Assembly (NCBI GenBank): GCA_963205275.1
Contig: CAUJIH010000075.1
Coordinates: 1-57,559, forward strand
Direction of reading: 5' to 3'
From: Verrucomicrobiota bacterium
GTDB taxonomy: Bacteria; Verrucomicrobiota; Verrucomicrobiia; Verrucomicrobiales; DEV007
DNA: 57,559 nucleotides
Shown here: positions 16,949 through 26,322 of the stretch, piece after piece
How positions within the stretch are numbered: the stretch's first letter is position 1
How the letters are laid out: each line of letters begins with the position of its first letter
Made by a program: the position numbers and the translations under genes
Notes under the pieces: model-generated
Database searches by the model: none
The model's input: only the letters and a program-made list of their open reading frames with translations
Told to the model about the DNA's origin: nothing

Positions 16949-18870
16949 AGCAGAAACTCAATCTCATCGGCTTTTGTCTGCTCGCGCTCTTCGTCCTCTT
17001 CGCTCTTTTCCCCGCTCGCGCACAAGAGAGAATTCTCTCGTACGACAGCGTGATCAACGTCGCCAGAGATGGCAGTCTGTCCGTGACGGAGACGATCCAG
17101 GTACGGGCGGAAGGTGTGAAGATCCGTCACGGAATCTTTCGCGATTTTCCCCAACTGTACCGACACGACTGGGGGCTGGTGGAGCGTCGTCTGTTCGCGG
17201 TAGACTCCGTCACTCGCAACGGCCAGCCCGAACCCTGGCGACTCCAGCCGGAGGCAGCAGGGACGAGAATCTGGATCGGTGATGCTGATACGGAACTCGA
17301 TTCCGGATCGATCCAGACCTATCAGATTCAGTATCACACGACCCGACAGCTGATCTTCGGAAAGGATCGCGATGAATTGAGGTGGAACGTAACAGGCAAC
17401 GAGTGGAGTTTCCCCATTATGACGACGCAGGCTAGAGTCATTCTTCCTGCGGAGATCACGCCGCTGGAACTCGATGCCAATACTGGCTATCGAGGTGAAG
17501 AAGGGAAGGACTTCACCGTGAGCAAGTCAGGGAATGACATCGTTTTTCAATCCACTCGCGCCTTCGCCTCGGGAGATGAACGCAGCGAAGGACTCACGAT
17601 CCGCGTTTTCTGGGCAGCGGGAGCACTGGATGCGGTCGCCTATGAGAAGCCAGCGATCTCTGAGGAAAACTGGCTCTTGTTCTGGGGATGGAAGCTCATG
17701 GGGCTTAGCCTATTCGTCTATATCGTGGCTTGGTTCGTCGTGGGGCGAGATCCTCGAAAGGGGGTGATCATTCCTCGCTGGGAACCTCCCGATGGCTGGT
17801 CGCCTGCAGCGGTGCGCTACCTCAAGATCATGGGCTTCGATAATCAAATTTTCTCCGCCGGAGTGATTAGTCTGGCCGCAAAAAAATGCCTCAGTATCCA
17901 AGGAACTCTGAAGTCGGATTACTTGTTGAAACGTGCTCTGACCACTCAAAAGATAGAGCCTCTCACGGACGACGAAGAGGCGCTCTATGCGGGCCTGTTC
18001 AACGGGAAGCGACTCTCCTCACTGCCTCTCGATCAGGAGCATCACAGCATCGTGCAATTAGCTCAGAAAGCGCTGAAAAATGCGCTCAAGGCAAAGAACA
18101 GGCGTCGCTGGTTTCGTGTCAATCTTCTCTGGTGGCTACCGGGCTTGCTCCTTTCGTTGGCCGGATTAGCGCTCATCGTCGCGAACCAGCCTGATGGACT
18201 GAATTCTTTGGGAGGAACGCAATTCATCTTGGTCATGGGTGCACTGAGCTGGTTCATGTGGCACAAAGCGATCTCAGCCTGTCGCCCTGTGTTTCAGTGG
18301 GAATCCATCACCTTTTTCGTCATGGGGTCTCTGTTTTCTGTGTTTTTCCTGGTCATTCTGGTCGCGATCCCCGATTCTCGCGATCTGGTCATGATCGCCT
18401 GCTTACTGCTCATCGTTTTCATGTCCCGGCTATTTTTCCGTCTGATGAAAACTCCCACACGAGAGGGGAGAAGGATTCTGGACGAAATTGACGGCTTTCG
18501 CGAATACTTATCAGTCGCCGAGGAAGACAGGCTGAATCTAGAGAATCCACCTGAGAAGACTCCGGAACTATTCGAGAAATTTCTGCCCTACGCCCTTGCG
18601 CTCGATGTTGAACAGCAGTGGTGTCGGAAGTTTGACTCCGTCCTGAAAGCGGCGGCGACCAGTCCTGGATCGAGCGGAGATTCGAACTTGGTGCATTTTT
18701 ACACCAGTGATTCCCAAGGACTATCGAGCTTCAGTTCGGGAGCGATCATGGGGGCTGCACTCACCAGTGCCCTGACCAGCGCAGCTGTCGCACCTAGTTC
18801 TTCGAGCGGAGGTAGTGGTGGAGGAGGCTCTGGCGGTGGTGGTGGAGGCGGTGGCGGCGGTGGCTGGTGA
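16945..18870 (+). CDS. DUF2207 (YciQ-like) membrane protein with glycine-rich tail
   Basis: A 641-residue membrane protein. A signal peptide (about 1-26) is followed by an extracytoplasmic beta domain typical of DUF2207 (RILSYDSVINVARDGSLSV). A membrane helix lies near 240-262, then a cytoplasmic part with PPDGWSPAAVRYL. Four more hydrophobic segments fall between about 395 and 500. The chain ends with a Gly/Ser tail of more than 20 residues closed by Trp, a known habit of this family. It is co-translated with LemA (4-nt overlap). Function is unknown. Pairing with LemA suggests an envelope complex. The upstream Ser/Thr kinase may act on it, but nothing in the sequence proves that. Confidence 0.88.
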   Translation: MKQKLNLIGFCLLALFVLFALFPARAQERILSYDSVINVARDGSLSVTETIQVRAEGVKIRHGIFRDFPQLYRHDWGLVERRLFAVDSVTRNGQPEPWRLQPEAAGTRIWIGDADTELDSGSIQTYQIQYHTTRQLIFGKDRDELRWNVTGNEWSFPIMTTQARVILPAEITPLELDANTGYRGEEGKDFTVSKSGNDIVFQSTRAFASGDERSEGLTIRVFWAAGALDAVAYEKPAISEENWLLFWGWKLMGLSLFVYIVAWFVVGRDPRKGVIIPRWEPPDGWSPAAVRYLKIMGFDNQIFSAGVISLAAKKCLSIQGTLKSDYLLKRALTTQKIEPLTDDEEALYAGLFNGKRLSSLPLDQEHHSIVQLAQKALKNALKAKNRRRWFRVNLLWWLPGLLLSLAGLALIVANQPDGLNSLGGTQFILVMGALSWFMWHKAISACRPVFQWESITFFVMGSLFSVFFLVILVAIPDSRDLVMIACLLLIVFMSRLFFRLMKTPTREGRRILDEIDGFREYLSVAEEDRLNLENPPEKTPELFEKFLPYALALDVEQQWCRKFDSVLKAAATSPGSSGDSNLVHFYTSDSQGLSSFSSGAIMGAALTSALTSAAVAPSSSSGGSGGGGSGGGGGGGGGGGW

Positions 18871-18968
18871 AGACGTGAGAGAGGTGACTCAGGCGCGGCT
18901 TTGCGTTAGGTTCTCTATTTTGACAAATGTCTCAATCCAGTCCTTCGTTTCACGTCCCTCGGGAAAGA

Positions 18969-19760
18969 ATGATGAAATCCGCTCTTTTAATCACGATGTT
19001 CGGTAGTCTGCTCCTCAGTCATTCCATCGTCGATGCAGAGCCTCTGCGTGTGATGTCATACAACATCCGACACGGCTGGGGCATGGATTCGCCCAATCAT
19101 GAGATCACGCTAGAACGCACGGCTCGCGTCATCGCCGATCAGAAGCCGGATATCGTCCTCGTGCAGGAGGTGGACAAGAAGACAACACGCTCCAACGGAG
19201 TGGATCAGGCGGAAAAACTGGCGTCGCTGCTGGGAATGCAGGGAACTTTCGGAAAAGCGATCAATTTTGCTGGGGGCGAATATGGACTAGCGGTCTTCAC
19301 GAAGGGTGAGATTCTCTCTCATCAGGTCCATCTGCTCCCCGGTGAGGGCGAACAGCGGATCGCTTTGGAAGTGCGGATTCGGCTTCACGGGAGAGAGTTC
19401 ACGGTGATCGATACTCATCTCGATTACCAAGATCCGGAGAAGGTGCGACTACAGGCGAAGACGGTGTCGGAACTCGGGAAAGAACTGCCACTGGCTCTTC
19501 TGGCAGGGGATTTCAACGTAGTCCCAGGGAAGCCACCTCTCGCCGAGATCGAGAAGCTCTGGACTGCGGTGCCAAAAATCGGAGAGCCTAAAACCTATCC
19601 CGCCGACAAGCCCGGGCAGGAAATCGATCATCTGTTCATCCGGGGCTTTGAAGTCGTAGAGAATGTGCAAGTGACCGCTGAGCCTGCCGCCTCCGATCAT
19701 CGTCCGATCATCGCGACCCTGAAATTTCCGGATGCATCTGCCGGAGAAGCGAAGAAGTGA
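18969..19760 (+). CDS. Secreted endonuclease/exonuclease/phosphatase-fold protein
   Basis: A 263-residue EEP-fold enzyme with a signal peptide (ALLITMFGSLLLSHSIVDA). Motifs are VMSYNIRHGWG, VLVQEVDKKT (metal Glu), IDTHLDYQD, LLAGDFNVVPG and the C-terminal EIDHLFI and SDHRPIIATL (catalytic His). Members hydrolyse phosphodiesters in nucleic acids, sphingomyelin or phosphoinositides, and the substrate is not visible here. The ATG-ATG pair at 18969 and 18972 is preferred because the signal peptide then starts correctly and GGGAAAG precedes it. An in-frame ATG at 18927 would add 14 polar residues. The stop overlaps the start of the next gene (GTGATG context at 19757). Confidence 0.88.
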   Translation: MMKSALLITMFGSLLLSHSIVDAEPLRVMSYNIRHGWGMDSPNHEITLERTARVIADQKPDIVLVQEVDKKTTRSNGVDQAEKLASLLGMQGTFGKAINFAGGEYGLAVFTKGEILSHQVHLLPGEGEQRIALEVRIRLHGREFTVIDTHLDYQDPEKVRLQAKTVSELGKELPLALLAGDFNVVPGKPPLAEIEKLWTAVPKIGEPKTYPADKPGQEIDHLFIRGFEVVENVQVTAEPAASDHRPIIATLKFPDASAGEAKK

Positions 19761-22324
19761 TGCGGTTTTTCTTGGCCTGCGTCGATGGATTTGTCATACT
19801 GGTCTCATTCATCATGGGGCGTCGTTCTGTCAGCCTGACTTTGTTCTTCTCGATCCTCTCCTGTCTCGGCGGATTCGTGAAATTGTCTCTCGCCGCAGAG
19901 AGCGGGCCGGATTTCAATCGTGACATCCTCCCCATCCTCTCGAACAAATGCTTCGCCTGCCATGGCCCGGATGAAGCGACGAGGAAGGCGGACTTGCGGC
20001 TCGACCGCCGAGACGTCGTCCTAGCTGCGGGAGTGATCCATCCGGGAGACGCGAAAGGCAGCGAGCTGGTTACGCGGATTCTGAGCAGTGATCCAGACGA
20101 GATGATGCCGCCGCCGAAGGAAAAGAAGCGACTTTCTCCCGAAGAAAAGGACCTCCTGCGTGCTTGGATCGCTGATGGAGCTCAATACACATTACACTGG
20201 TCCTTTCTGCCCCTTTCTCACAGCGATCCACCCGAGACGAAGACGCCTGCTAGGAATCCCATCGATCGCTTCATACTCGCAGAACTGGAAAAGCACGAGA
20301 TCGCTCCATCACCCGAAGCTGATCCAAATACCTTGATTCGTCGAATGTTTCTCGATCTGACAGGGTTACTTCCGCCACCCGACAGGGTGCAATCTTTTCT
20401 GACTGAGTATCGTGATGACGCCGATGCCGCAGTGGCCCGCCTGGCGGATCAGCTTCTGGCTTCACCACACTACGGTGAGCGCTGGGGGCGTCACTGGCTC
20501 GATCAGGCTCGCTATGCGGACTCGAACGGTTACAGCATCGACGGTGACCGCAATATGTGGCCCTACCGTGACTGGGTGATTCATGCTCTCAATCAGGACA
20601 TGCCCTTCGACCGCTTCACGATCGAACAGATTGCAGGTGATCTGCTACCCCAGGCGACTAAAGATCAATTCATCGCTTCAGGATTTCACCGCAATACCTT
20701 GATCAATCAGGAAGGGGGCACCGATCCAGAGCAGTTCCGGAACGAGGCTGTCACAGATCGGGTGAATACTACGGGTGCCGTTTGGCTGGGGTTAACCTTG
20801 AGCTGTGCTCAGTGCCACACGCACAAGTTCGATCCCATCACGCAGCGCGAGTATTTCGAGATGTTCGCCTTTTTCAATCAGGGTACGGATGTCAACAATA
20901 CCGGAGCGACAGTTGAAGTGAGCGAAGGCGAACTCTTTCTCGATCACCCAGATCCGGAGAAAATCGCTGCTTTGTCCGAGGCGAGAGCTTCTTTAGAGTC
21001 GGTCATTTCTTCGGCTTCGAAGCGGCAGATCCTCTGGGAAAAGGAGGCTCTCTCATTGGAAAAAGCATCTACGAAACCGGCGGACGAATTAGCCGAGGCC
21101 CTGTGCACGGCATCCGATCAGCGAAGCAGCGCCCAGCGTCGCCTCCTCGCCAGCGCTTTCGCCAAAGTAGACCATGAAAAACAGACTGCCGAGAAACAAC
21201 TCCAGATCGCAGAAAAGGCGCTAGGACTCGGGCCTTCTGTGAAGACCATGGTCATGCGTGATCTACCTGTTCGACGCGATACATTGATCCATCTGCGCGG
21301 TAGCTTTCTCGATCAGGATCGCAAAACCGGTCCGCTGCGTCCAGGTGTCCCGGCGGTGCTTCCTCCATTGCCGGGAGACGCCGTAAAGAAAGACTGGCCT
21401 GATCGGCTCGACCTCGCACACTGGCTCGCTCGCCCCGACCATCCGCTGGTCTCACGGGTGACGGTCAATCGCATTTGGATGCGCTATTTCGGGCGTGGAA
21501 TCGTCGAGACGGAGAACGATTTTGGTTCTCAGGGTTCCTTTCCGACTCACCCTGCCCTACTCGATTGGCTGGCCCGTTCTTTCATCGAGCACGGTTGGTC
21601 GATGAAGTGGCTACATCGACAGATCGTGACTTCCGCGACCTATCGACGATCCTCTCACTCCCGACCGGAATTGGGAGAAATCGATCCACTGAACCAACTG
21701 CTCGCTCGCCAGAATCGTCTGCGTGTGGACGCCGAGATCGTGCGCGACGTAGCTCTCTCCGCGAGCGGTCTCCTGCATCCGAAAATCGGTGGTCCCAGCA
21801 TACGACCACCGCAGCCTGATGGCGTGTACGCCTTCACCCAGACGAAGAAAAGTTGGGAAACCGCACCTGCTCCAGATCGGTACCGTCGCAGTCTTTACAT
21901 TCAGTTTTATCGCAGCGCACCCTATCCGATGCTGACGACCTTTGACTCGCCTGATTTTCAAAGCGTCTGCACTGCTCGGGTTCGCTCCAATACACCGCTC
22001 CAGTCACTGATGGTCGCGAATGATGAAGGGCTTTTTGAACTGGCTCAGGGACTCGCCGAACAATTGCTGCATGAAGATTCTGACGATGCCTCTCGTCTTG
22101 AACGTGCCTTTAGCCTGTGTTACTCACGTCCGCCCTCGGAGAAAGAACGCGAGCTCGTCGCTCGATTTCACGATCAGCAATATCAGTCCTTTTCTCAGGA
22201 TTCCGCTGCGGTGAAAGCAATTTCGAGCGGAATTAAATCACAGTCCGATCCTGTCGCTCTGGCGGCCTGGACTGCTGTAGCGCGCGCCCTGATGAACACG
22301 GATGAGTTCATCACGCGTGAGTGA
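19760..22324 (+). CDS. Cytochrome c-type PSCyt1-DUF1549-DUF1553 protein
   Basis: An 854-residue secreted protein typical of Planctomycetes and Verrucomicrobia. After a signal or anchor segment, CFACHGPDEATRKADLRLD gives a covalent heme site (CxxCH). DUF1549 follows (PIDRFILAELEKHEIAPS, GERWGRHWLDQARYADSNGY) and contains a second CxxCH (SCAQCHTHKFDP). DUF1553 closes the chain (RVTVNRIWMRYFGRGIV, FPTHPALLDWLA). The family is abundant in polymer-degrading PVC bacteria, but no reaction is established. A DUF1501 gene usually follows such genes and is missing here. An in-frame GTG at 19757 and an internal Met at 19814 are alternative starts. Confidence 0.9.
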   Translation: MRFFLACVDGFVILVSFIMGRRSVSLTLFFSILSCLGGFVKLSLAAESGPDFNRDILPILSNKCFACHGPDEATRKADLRLDRRDVVLAAGVIHPGDAKGSELVTRILSSDPDEMMPPPKEKKRLSPEEKDLLRAWIADGAQYTLHWSFLPLSHSDPPETKTPARNPIDRFILAELEKHEIAPSPEADPNTLIRRMFLDLTGLLPPPDRVQSFLTEYRDDADAAVARLADQLLASPHYGERWGRHWLDQARYADSNGYSIDGDRNMWPYRDWVIHALNQDMPFDRFTIEQIAGDLLPQATKDQFIASGFHRNTLINQEGGTDPEQFRNEAVTDRVNTTGAVWLGLTLSCAQCHTHKFDPITQREYFEMFAFFNQGTDVNNTGATVEVSEGELFLDHPDPEKIAALSEARASLESVISSASKRQILWEKEALSLEKASTKPADELAEALCTASDQRSSAQRRLLASAFAKVDHEKQTAEKQLQIAEKALGLGPSVKTMVMRDLPVRRDTLIHLRGSFLDQDRKTGPLRPGVPAVLPPLPGDAVKKDWPDRLDLAHWLARPDHPLVSRVTVNRIWMRYFGRGIVETENDFGSQGSFPTHPALLDWLARSFIEHGWSMKWLHRQIVTSATYRRSSHSRPELGEIDPLNQLLARQNRLRVDAEIVRDVALSASGLLHPKIGGPSIRPPQPDGVYAFTQTKKSWETAPAPDRYRRSLYIQFYRSAPYPMLTTFDSPDFQSVCTARVRSNTPLQSLMVANDEGLFELAQGLAEQLLHEDSDDASRLERAFSLCYSRPPSEKERELVARFHDQQYQSFSQDSAAVKAISSGIKSQSDPVALAAWTAVARALMNTDEFITRE

Positions 22325-22508
22325 GATTCTGCGGGATACAGGCCGCTGACTCACAGATACGGAAGCCAGCATCGACTCCGATTTGAATCACATGGGGAAT
22401 CCGAGCGTGCGCCTCTTTCTGCGAAGCAAAAGACTCGGCTCGAGCCGGACTCACTAGAATCTCGAGGGCGAATAAGGAAAATAGGCTGAAGAGCAGTGTG
22501 AGTTTCAT
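22311..22508 (-). CDS. Possible small secreted protein
   Basis: A 65-codon frame whose first 25 residues (KLTLLFSLFSLFALEILVSP, then ARAES) look like a complete signal peptide with an AxA-type cleavage site, followed by about 40 residues with two cysteines. The 3' end overlaps the stop of the convergent DUF1549/DUF1553 gene by 14 bp. There is no ribosome site and I recognise no family. It may be a genuine small periplasmic protein or the remains of a larger exported one. Confidence 0.35.
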   Translation of the reverse strand: MKLTLLFSLFSLFALEILVSPARAESFASQKEAHARIPHVIQIGVDAGFRICESAACIPQNLTHA

Positions 22509-22600
22509 CGGGAGCTTTTGAGGAAAGTCGAGATTTGAGTTCAAGAAAAATCGTGCTTGTATTGATTTGCAGAAACGGAGCTTCCCTCCATTTTCTCGGA

Positions 22601-23860
22601 ATGAAGTTTGATTCTCCTCTGCTGCCACCTTCTGCCTCGCGAACGGCTTGGCTCATGGTAGCGCTGCTAATTCCGGTGGCCGTGCTGAACTACCTCGACC
22701 GCCAGATGCTGGCGACGATGAAGACCTCTATGGTCGAATCCATTGATGGAATGACCAGCGATGCACAGTGGGGATTCGTTCTGGCGTCATTCAAATGGGT
22801 GTACGCAGGACTCAGTCCCATCGGAGGCTACATCGCGGATCGTTTCAGTCGGAAGCATGTGATCGTGTTCAGCCTTTTTGCCTGGTCCGGGGTTACGGCG
22901 ATGACGGGTTATGTCACCAGCTATCATGGATTGGTAGCCACGCGAGCCCTGATGGGGATCAGTGAAGCGTTTTACATCCCGGCGGCTCTCGCGCTGATTA
23001 CGGATTTTCATATTGGGACGACTCGATCTCGTGCAGTGGGCGTACATCAGACGGGGATATACATCGGTCTGATTCTCGGCGGCTTCGCCGGACATGTTGC
23101 AGATGCTCCCACTCTGGGCTGGCGCTGGGCTTTTCATGCGGCCGGGGTGCTGGGGATTCTCTATGCGATACCACTCTTCCTGTTCTTGAAAAATCCGGAT
23201 CGAGGCACTCAGACGAAGGAAGACGTGCGCAGTTCCCCGCTGACGTCGATTCGCGAGCTGCTAGGCAATCGAAATTACCTAATGTTGGTGATCTACTTCA
23301 CTCTGCCCGCAATCGCAGGCTGGGTGATCAAAGACTGGATGCCAGTGATCCTGAAAGACCAGTTTCACCTGCCGCAGGGGCGTGCGGGGGTGATCGCCGT
23401 GCTCTATGTCCAGATCGCGACGATTATCGGGGCTGTGGTCGGAGGATTCCTAGCGGATCGCTGGATGCGACGAAGTGAGCGAGGACGAATTTTCGTCAGT
23501 GCTATCGGAATGGTGTTGTTCCTGCCTGCTCTGTTTGGACTCGGGAATCCTGGCACCCTGCTTCTTGCGATCACCTTTCTAATCCTCTTTGGAATCGGAT
23601 GGGGCTTTTTTGACTGCAATAACATGCCGATTCTGTGTCAGATCGCCCGCCCCCATCTCCGAGCGACGGGTTACGGGATCATGAATCTGGTATCGATCTC
23701 CTGTGGTGGATTCGGCGACTGGGGATTCGGGATTTTACGTAGCCACGGAGTCGGTCTGCCGCTCATTTTCGGATGTTTCACTGCCGTGGCCCTTCTCTCG
23801 GTAGGGATCGTGCTGATGATCCGGCCTCCTGCCGCGAACGAAAGCGATCAGACGGAATGA
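22601..23860 (+). CDS. MFS transporter, anion:cation symporter type
   Basis: A 419-residue permease with about 12 hydrophobic helices. The opening (VAVLNYLDRQMLATM) and the loop motif GGYIADRFSRKHVI are characteristic of the ACS branch of the major facilitator superfamily, which includes hexuronate, glucarate and other organic anion symporters. Arg in the TM4 region (GLVATRALMGISEAFYIPAA) matches the ACS signature. The ATG at 22601 gives the expected short N-terminus. The frame is open 22 codons upstream, but those residues are not family-like. The next gene encodes a DUF1080 protein, so a role in uptake of sugar acids or sugar breakdown products is plausible but unproven. Confidence 0.88.
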   Translation: MKFDSPLLPPSASRTAWLMVALLIPVAVLNYLDRQMLATMKTSMVESIDGMTSDAQWGFVLASFKWVYAGLSPIGGYIADRFSRKHVIVFSLFAWSGVTAMTGYVTSYHGLVATRALMGISEAFYIPAALALITDFHIGTTRSRAVGVHQTGIYIGLILGGFAGHVADAPTLGWRWAFHAAGVLGILYAIPLFLFLKNPDRGTQTKEDVRSSPLTSIRELLGNRNYLMLVIYFTLPAIAGWVIKDWMPVILKDQFHLPQGRAGVIAVLYVQIATIIGAVVGGFLADRWMRRSERGRIFVSAIGMVLFLPALFGLGNPGTLLLAITFLILFGIGWGFFDCNNMPILCQIARPHLRATGYGIMNLVSISCGGFGDWGFGILRSHGVGLPLIFGCFTAVALLSVGIVLMIRPPAANESDQTE

Positions 23861-23928
23861 TGGCTTTCCTTGCCGGTGTCGCTGGAATTGCGATTGCCGG
23901 GAATGGGGTGCTGTGCTAAAAGTTCCGC

Positions 23929-24618
23929 ATGAAATCTGTGATCGTTCGCTGTCTTCTACTCGCCGTTCTTTCCTGCAGCGTGTCTCTTTTTGCTGAGGAA
24001 CCGAATACTCTCTCAGAGGCGGAAAAGGCCGAAGGCTGGACTCTGCTCTTCGATGGAAAGGATTTGTCGCAGTGGCGAAATTTCAAAAAAGAGGGAGTCG
24101 ACGGTCGTTGGAAGGTCGAAGATGGTGCCTTCACTCTCTCAGAAAAAGGTGGAGGTGACATCATTACTAAGGAGACCTACGGAGCCTTCGAGATCAAACT
24201 GGATTATAAAATCAGTAAGGGCGGCAATAGCGGGCTGATGTTCCATGTGACGGAGGAGGAAAAGACTCCGTGGAAAACAGGGCCAGAGGTGCAGATTCAG
24301 GACAATGTGGACGGAACGGATCCGCAAAAGTCTGGCTGGCTGTATCAACTCTATCCCGCCGACGTGGACGCGACGAAACCCGCAGGCGAGTGGAATACGA
24401 TTGATCTGAAAGTCACTCCCGAACAGTGTGTCCAGATGATGAATGGAACGAAATACGCAGAGTATGTTAAGGGATCTGCGGACTGGGATGCGAAAGTCGC
24501 GGCGAGCAAGTTTTCCAAGTTTCCTCTGTTTGGGAAAGCGAAGGAAGGGCACATCGCCCTACAGGATCACGGGAACGTCGTTTCCTTCCGCAATGTGAAG
24601 ATCCGACGGATTCCCTGA
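23929..24618 (+). CDS. DUF1080 protein (3-keto-disaccharide hydrolase domain)
   Basis: A 229-residue exported protein. The signal peptide (SVIVRCLLLAVLSCSVSLFA) is followed by a single DUF1080 jelly-roll domain: GWTLLFDGKDLSQWRNF, RWKVEDGAF, FEIKLDYKISKGGNSG, PEVQIQD and HIALQDHGNVVSFRNVKIR. This matches the family over its whole length. Members from Bacteroidetes and PVC bacteria cleave 3-keto-glycosides after oxidation of the sugar, and others of the fold are lectin-like. It follows the MFS gene on the same strand after 68 bp. Confidence 0.9.
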   Translation: MKSVIVRCLLLAVLSCSVSLFAEEPNTLSEAEKAEGWTLLFDGKDLSQWRNFKKEGVDGRWKVEDGAFTLSEKGGGDIITKETYGAFEIKLDYKISKGGNSGLMFHVTEEEKTPWKTGPEVQIQDNVDGTDPQKSGWLYQLYPADVDATKPAGEWNTIDLKVTPEQCVQMMNGTKYAEYVKGSADWDAKVAASKFSKFPLFGKAKEGHIALQDHGNVVSFRNVKIRRIP

Positions 24619-24660
24619 ATCTGGCCTGGTTCTTCGCCTAGCGGCGAAATCAGAATTCCG

Positions 24661-25401
24661 ATGACTCGCGAACGTCTCGACGTGCTGATGCAGCAGCGCG
24701 GACTCTGCGAGTCTCGGGAACTCGCGAAACGGCTCATTCTGGCGGGCGAGGTGAGAGTGGATGGAATCGATGGGATTTTAAAACCTGGCCAAAAAGTCGA
24801 TTCGGAAATCGGAATCGAGATTAAGACTCGCCCGAAGTATGTGAGTCGCGGTGGATTGAAGCTGGAAAAGGCGCTCGACCAGTTCGAAATCGCGGTGGAA
24901 GGAAGGGTCGTGTTCGATGCCGGTTCGTCCACCGGTGGCTTTACGGATTGCGTGTTGCAACGCGGTGCTGCCAGGGTATACGCCTATGATGTGGGAACCA
25001 ATCAACTCGCGTGGAAGCTACGGAGTGATCCTCGCGTAACTTCTCGTGAGGGGGTCAATCTGCGATATCTCCATCCAGAGAGTGTGCCAGAGTCTGTCCA
25101 TCTGGTGGTGGCCGATCTTTCCTTCATCAGCCTCGATCTGATTCTCGGTCCCTTATTCGGAATTCTGAAATCTGACGGCGATCTAATTTGCCTGATTAAG
25201 CCGCAATTCGAACTGGGACGGGAGAAAGTCGGGAAAGGAGGGATCGTGCGCGACTCCGCTTTGCACGAGGAAGCGGTGGAGAAAATTCGGCATCATGTGA
25301 CAGAAGTTCTTAGAAAATCATGGTTAGGGCTTGTCGAATCGCCAATTCATGGCACCGATGGGAATACTGAATTTTTGGCATGGCTGAGGCACTCCGCATA
25401 G
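24661..25401 (+). CDS. tlyA: TlyA-family rRNA 2'-O-ribose methyltransferase
   Basis: A 246-residue protein with an N-terminal S4 RNA-binding domain ([20 protein letters not shown]) and an FtsJ-like methyltransferase domain. The SAM site is [18 protein letters not shown], and [14 protein letters not shown] and [10 protein letters not shown] are also typical. TlyA enzymes methylate cytidines in 16S and/or 23S rRNA and set sensitivity to capreomycin. The older label haemolysin is historical. The 3' end overlaps nadK by 22 nt, a common neighbour. Confidence 0.93.
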   Translation: MTRERLDVLMQQRGLCESRELAKRLILAGEVRVDGIDGILKPGQKVDSEIGIEIKTRPKYVSRGGLKLEKALDQFEIAVEGRVVFDAGSSTGGFTDCVLQRGAARVYAYDVGTNQLAWKLRSDPRVTSREGVNLRYLHPESVPESVHLVVADLSFISLDLILGPLFGILKSDGDLICLIKPQFELGREKVGKGGIVRDSALHEEAVEKIRHHVTEVLRKSWLGLVESPIHGTDGNTEFLAWLRHSA

Positions 25402-26294
25402 GCATTCTGGCCAATCCTGAGAAAGTGGGAGCTGTGGCGCTCTTGCGCAATCTCGTGGATCGCTTCGCTGCCGCTGGACAGGTCGTAAAGCTGGAGGCTG
25501 AAACGGCACGTCTGACGGGAATGCGGGGGGGGATTGTGCTGGAAAAGCTGGCAGGCGAAGTCGATCTGCTGGTCGTTCTCGGGGGGGATGGAACTTTACT
25601 CTGGACTGTGCGACAGTTGGGGAACAGAATTTTGCCTATCGCGGGAATTAACACGGGTACCTTGGGCTTCCTCACCTGTGCGACTTCCGAGGAAAGCGGG
25701 ACTTTAGTCGAATCACTGATGAGCGGAACCTATCAGCTCAGTGAACGAATCCTGATCGAAGGTCGTTACGAGCAAGGAGGGACGCAGAGCGAGCCATTTT
25801 ATGCACTGAATGAGGTAAGCCTGTGTCGTTCCGTCGCCTCGCGGGTGATTCAGGTGGAGGCAGAGGTGAATGGCGTCTATGCCAATCGATACGGGGGTGA
25901 CGGACTGATTCTGTCCACTCCGACTGGCTCCACGGCTTACTCCCTCTCGTCGGGTGGTCCGCTAGTCGATCCGACAGCGGATGTGTTCGTGCTAACGCCG
26001 ATTTGTCCTCATTCCCTAGCGAATCGCCCTCTGGTAGTTGATGCGTCGAATCGAATCGTCTTCAACACTCCGAGGCAGAGGAATGTGTTATCGCTGCTGT
26101 CCGATGGGTATCTGTTGGCGGAGTTTGATCGCCCTGCCAGAGTGACGCTCAAGCGAGCCGATTTTCGTCTGCCGCTGATCTCCCTGCCAGGGCAGAATTT
26201 CTATGAAGTCCTCCATCGGAAGATGGGATGGAAGGGCAGCGCGATTGAAGGTGATGAGGGCGGGAAATACTCGGACTTCACGAGCCTGGTGTGA
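25380..26294 (+). CDS. nadK: NAD kinase
   Basis: A 304-residue ATP-NAD kinase making NADP. The conserved [12 protein letters not shown] motif, the substrate loop [14 protein letters not shown], and the NAD site [22 protein letters not shown] are all intact. Length fits the bacterial family (about 290-305). It starts 22 nt inside the end of tlyA, in another frame, so its translation is probably coupled. It converges on dcd with 28 bp between stops. Confidence 0.95.
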   Translation: MAEALRIGILANPEKVGAVALLRNLVDRFAAAGQVVKLEAETARLTGMRGGIVLEKLAGEVDLLVVLGGDGTLLWTVRQLGNRILPIAGINTGTLGFLTCATSEESGTLVESLMSGTYQLSERILIEGRYEQGGTQSEPFYALNEVSLCRSVASRVIQVEAEVNGVYANRYGGDGLILSTPTGSTAYSLSSGGPLVDPTADVFVLTPICPHSLANRPLVVDASNRIVFNTPRQRNVLSLLSDGYLLAEFDRPARVTLKRADFRLPLISLPGQNFYEVLHRKMGWKGSAIEGDEGGKYSDFTSLV

Positions 26295-26322
26295 AGGCCG
26301 TCGCGACGGAAAGACCCTGTGA

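Noticed and set aside
18780..18870. Frameshift or artefact in the glycine-rich end of the DUF2207 gene
   Set aside because: A Gly/Ser tail ending in Trp is a known habit of DUF2207 and TPM-type proteins and the frame closes normally.
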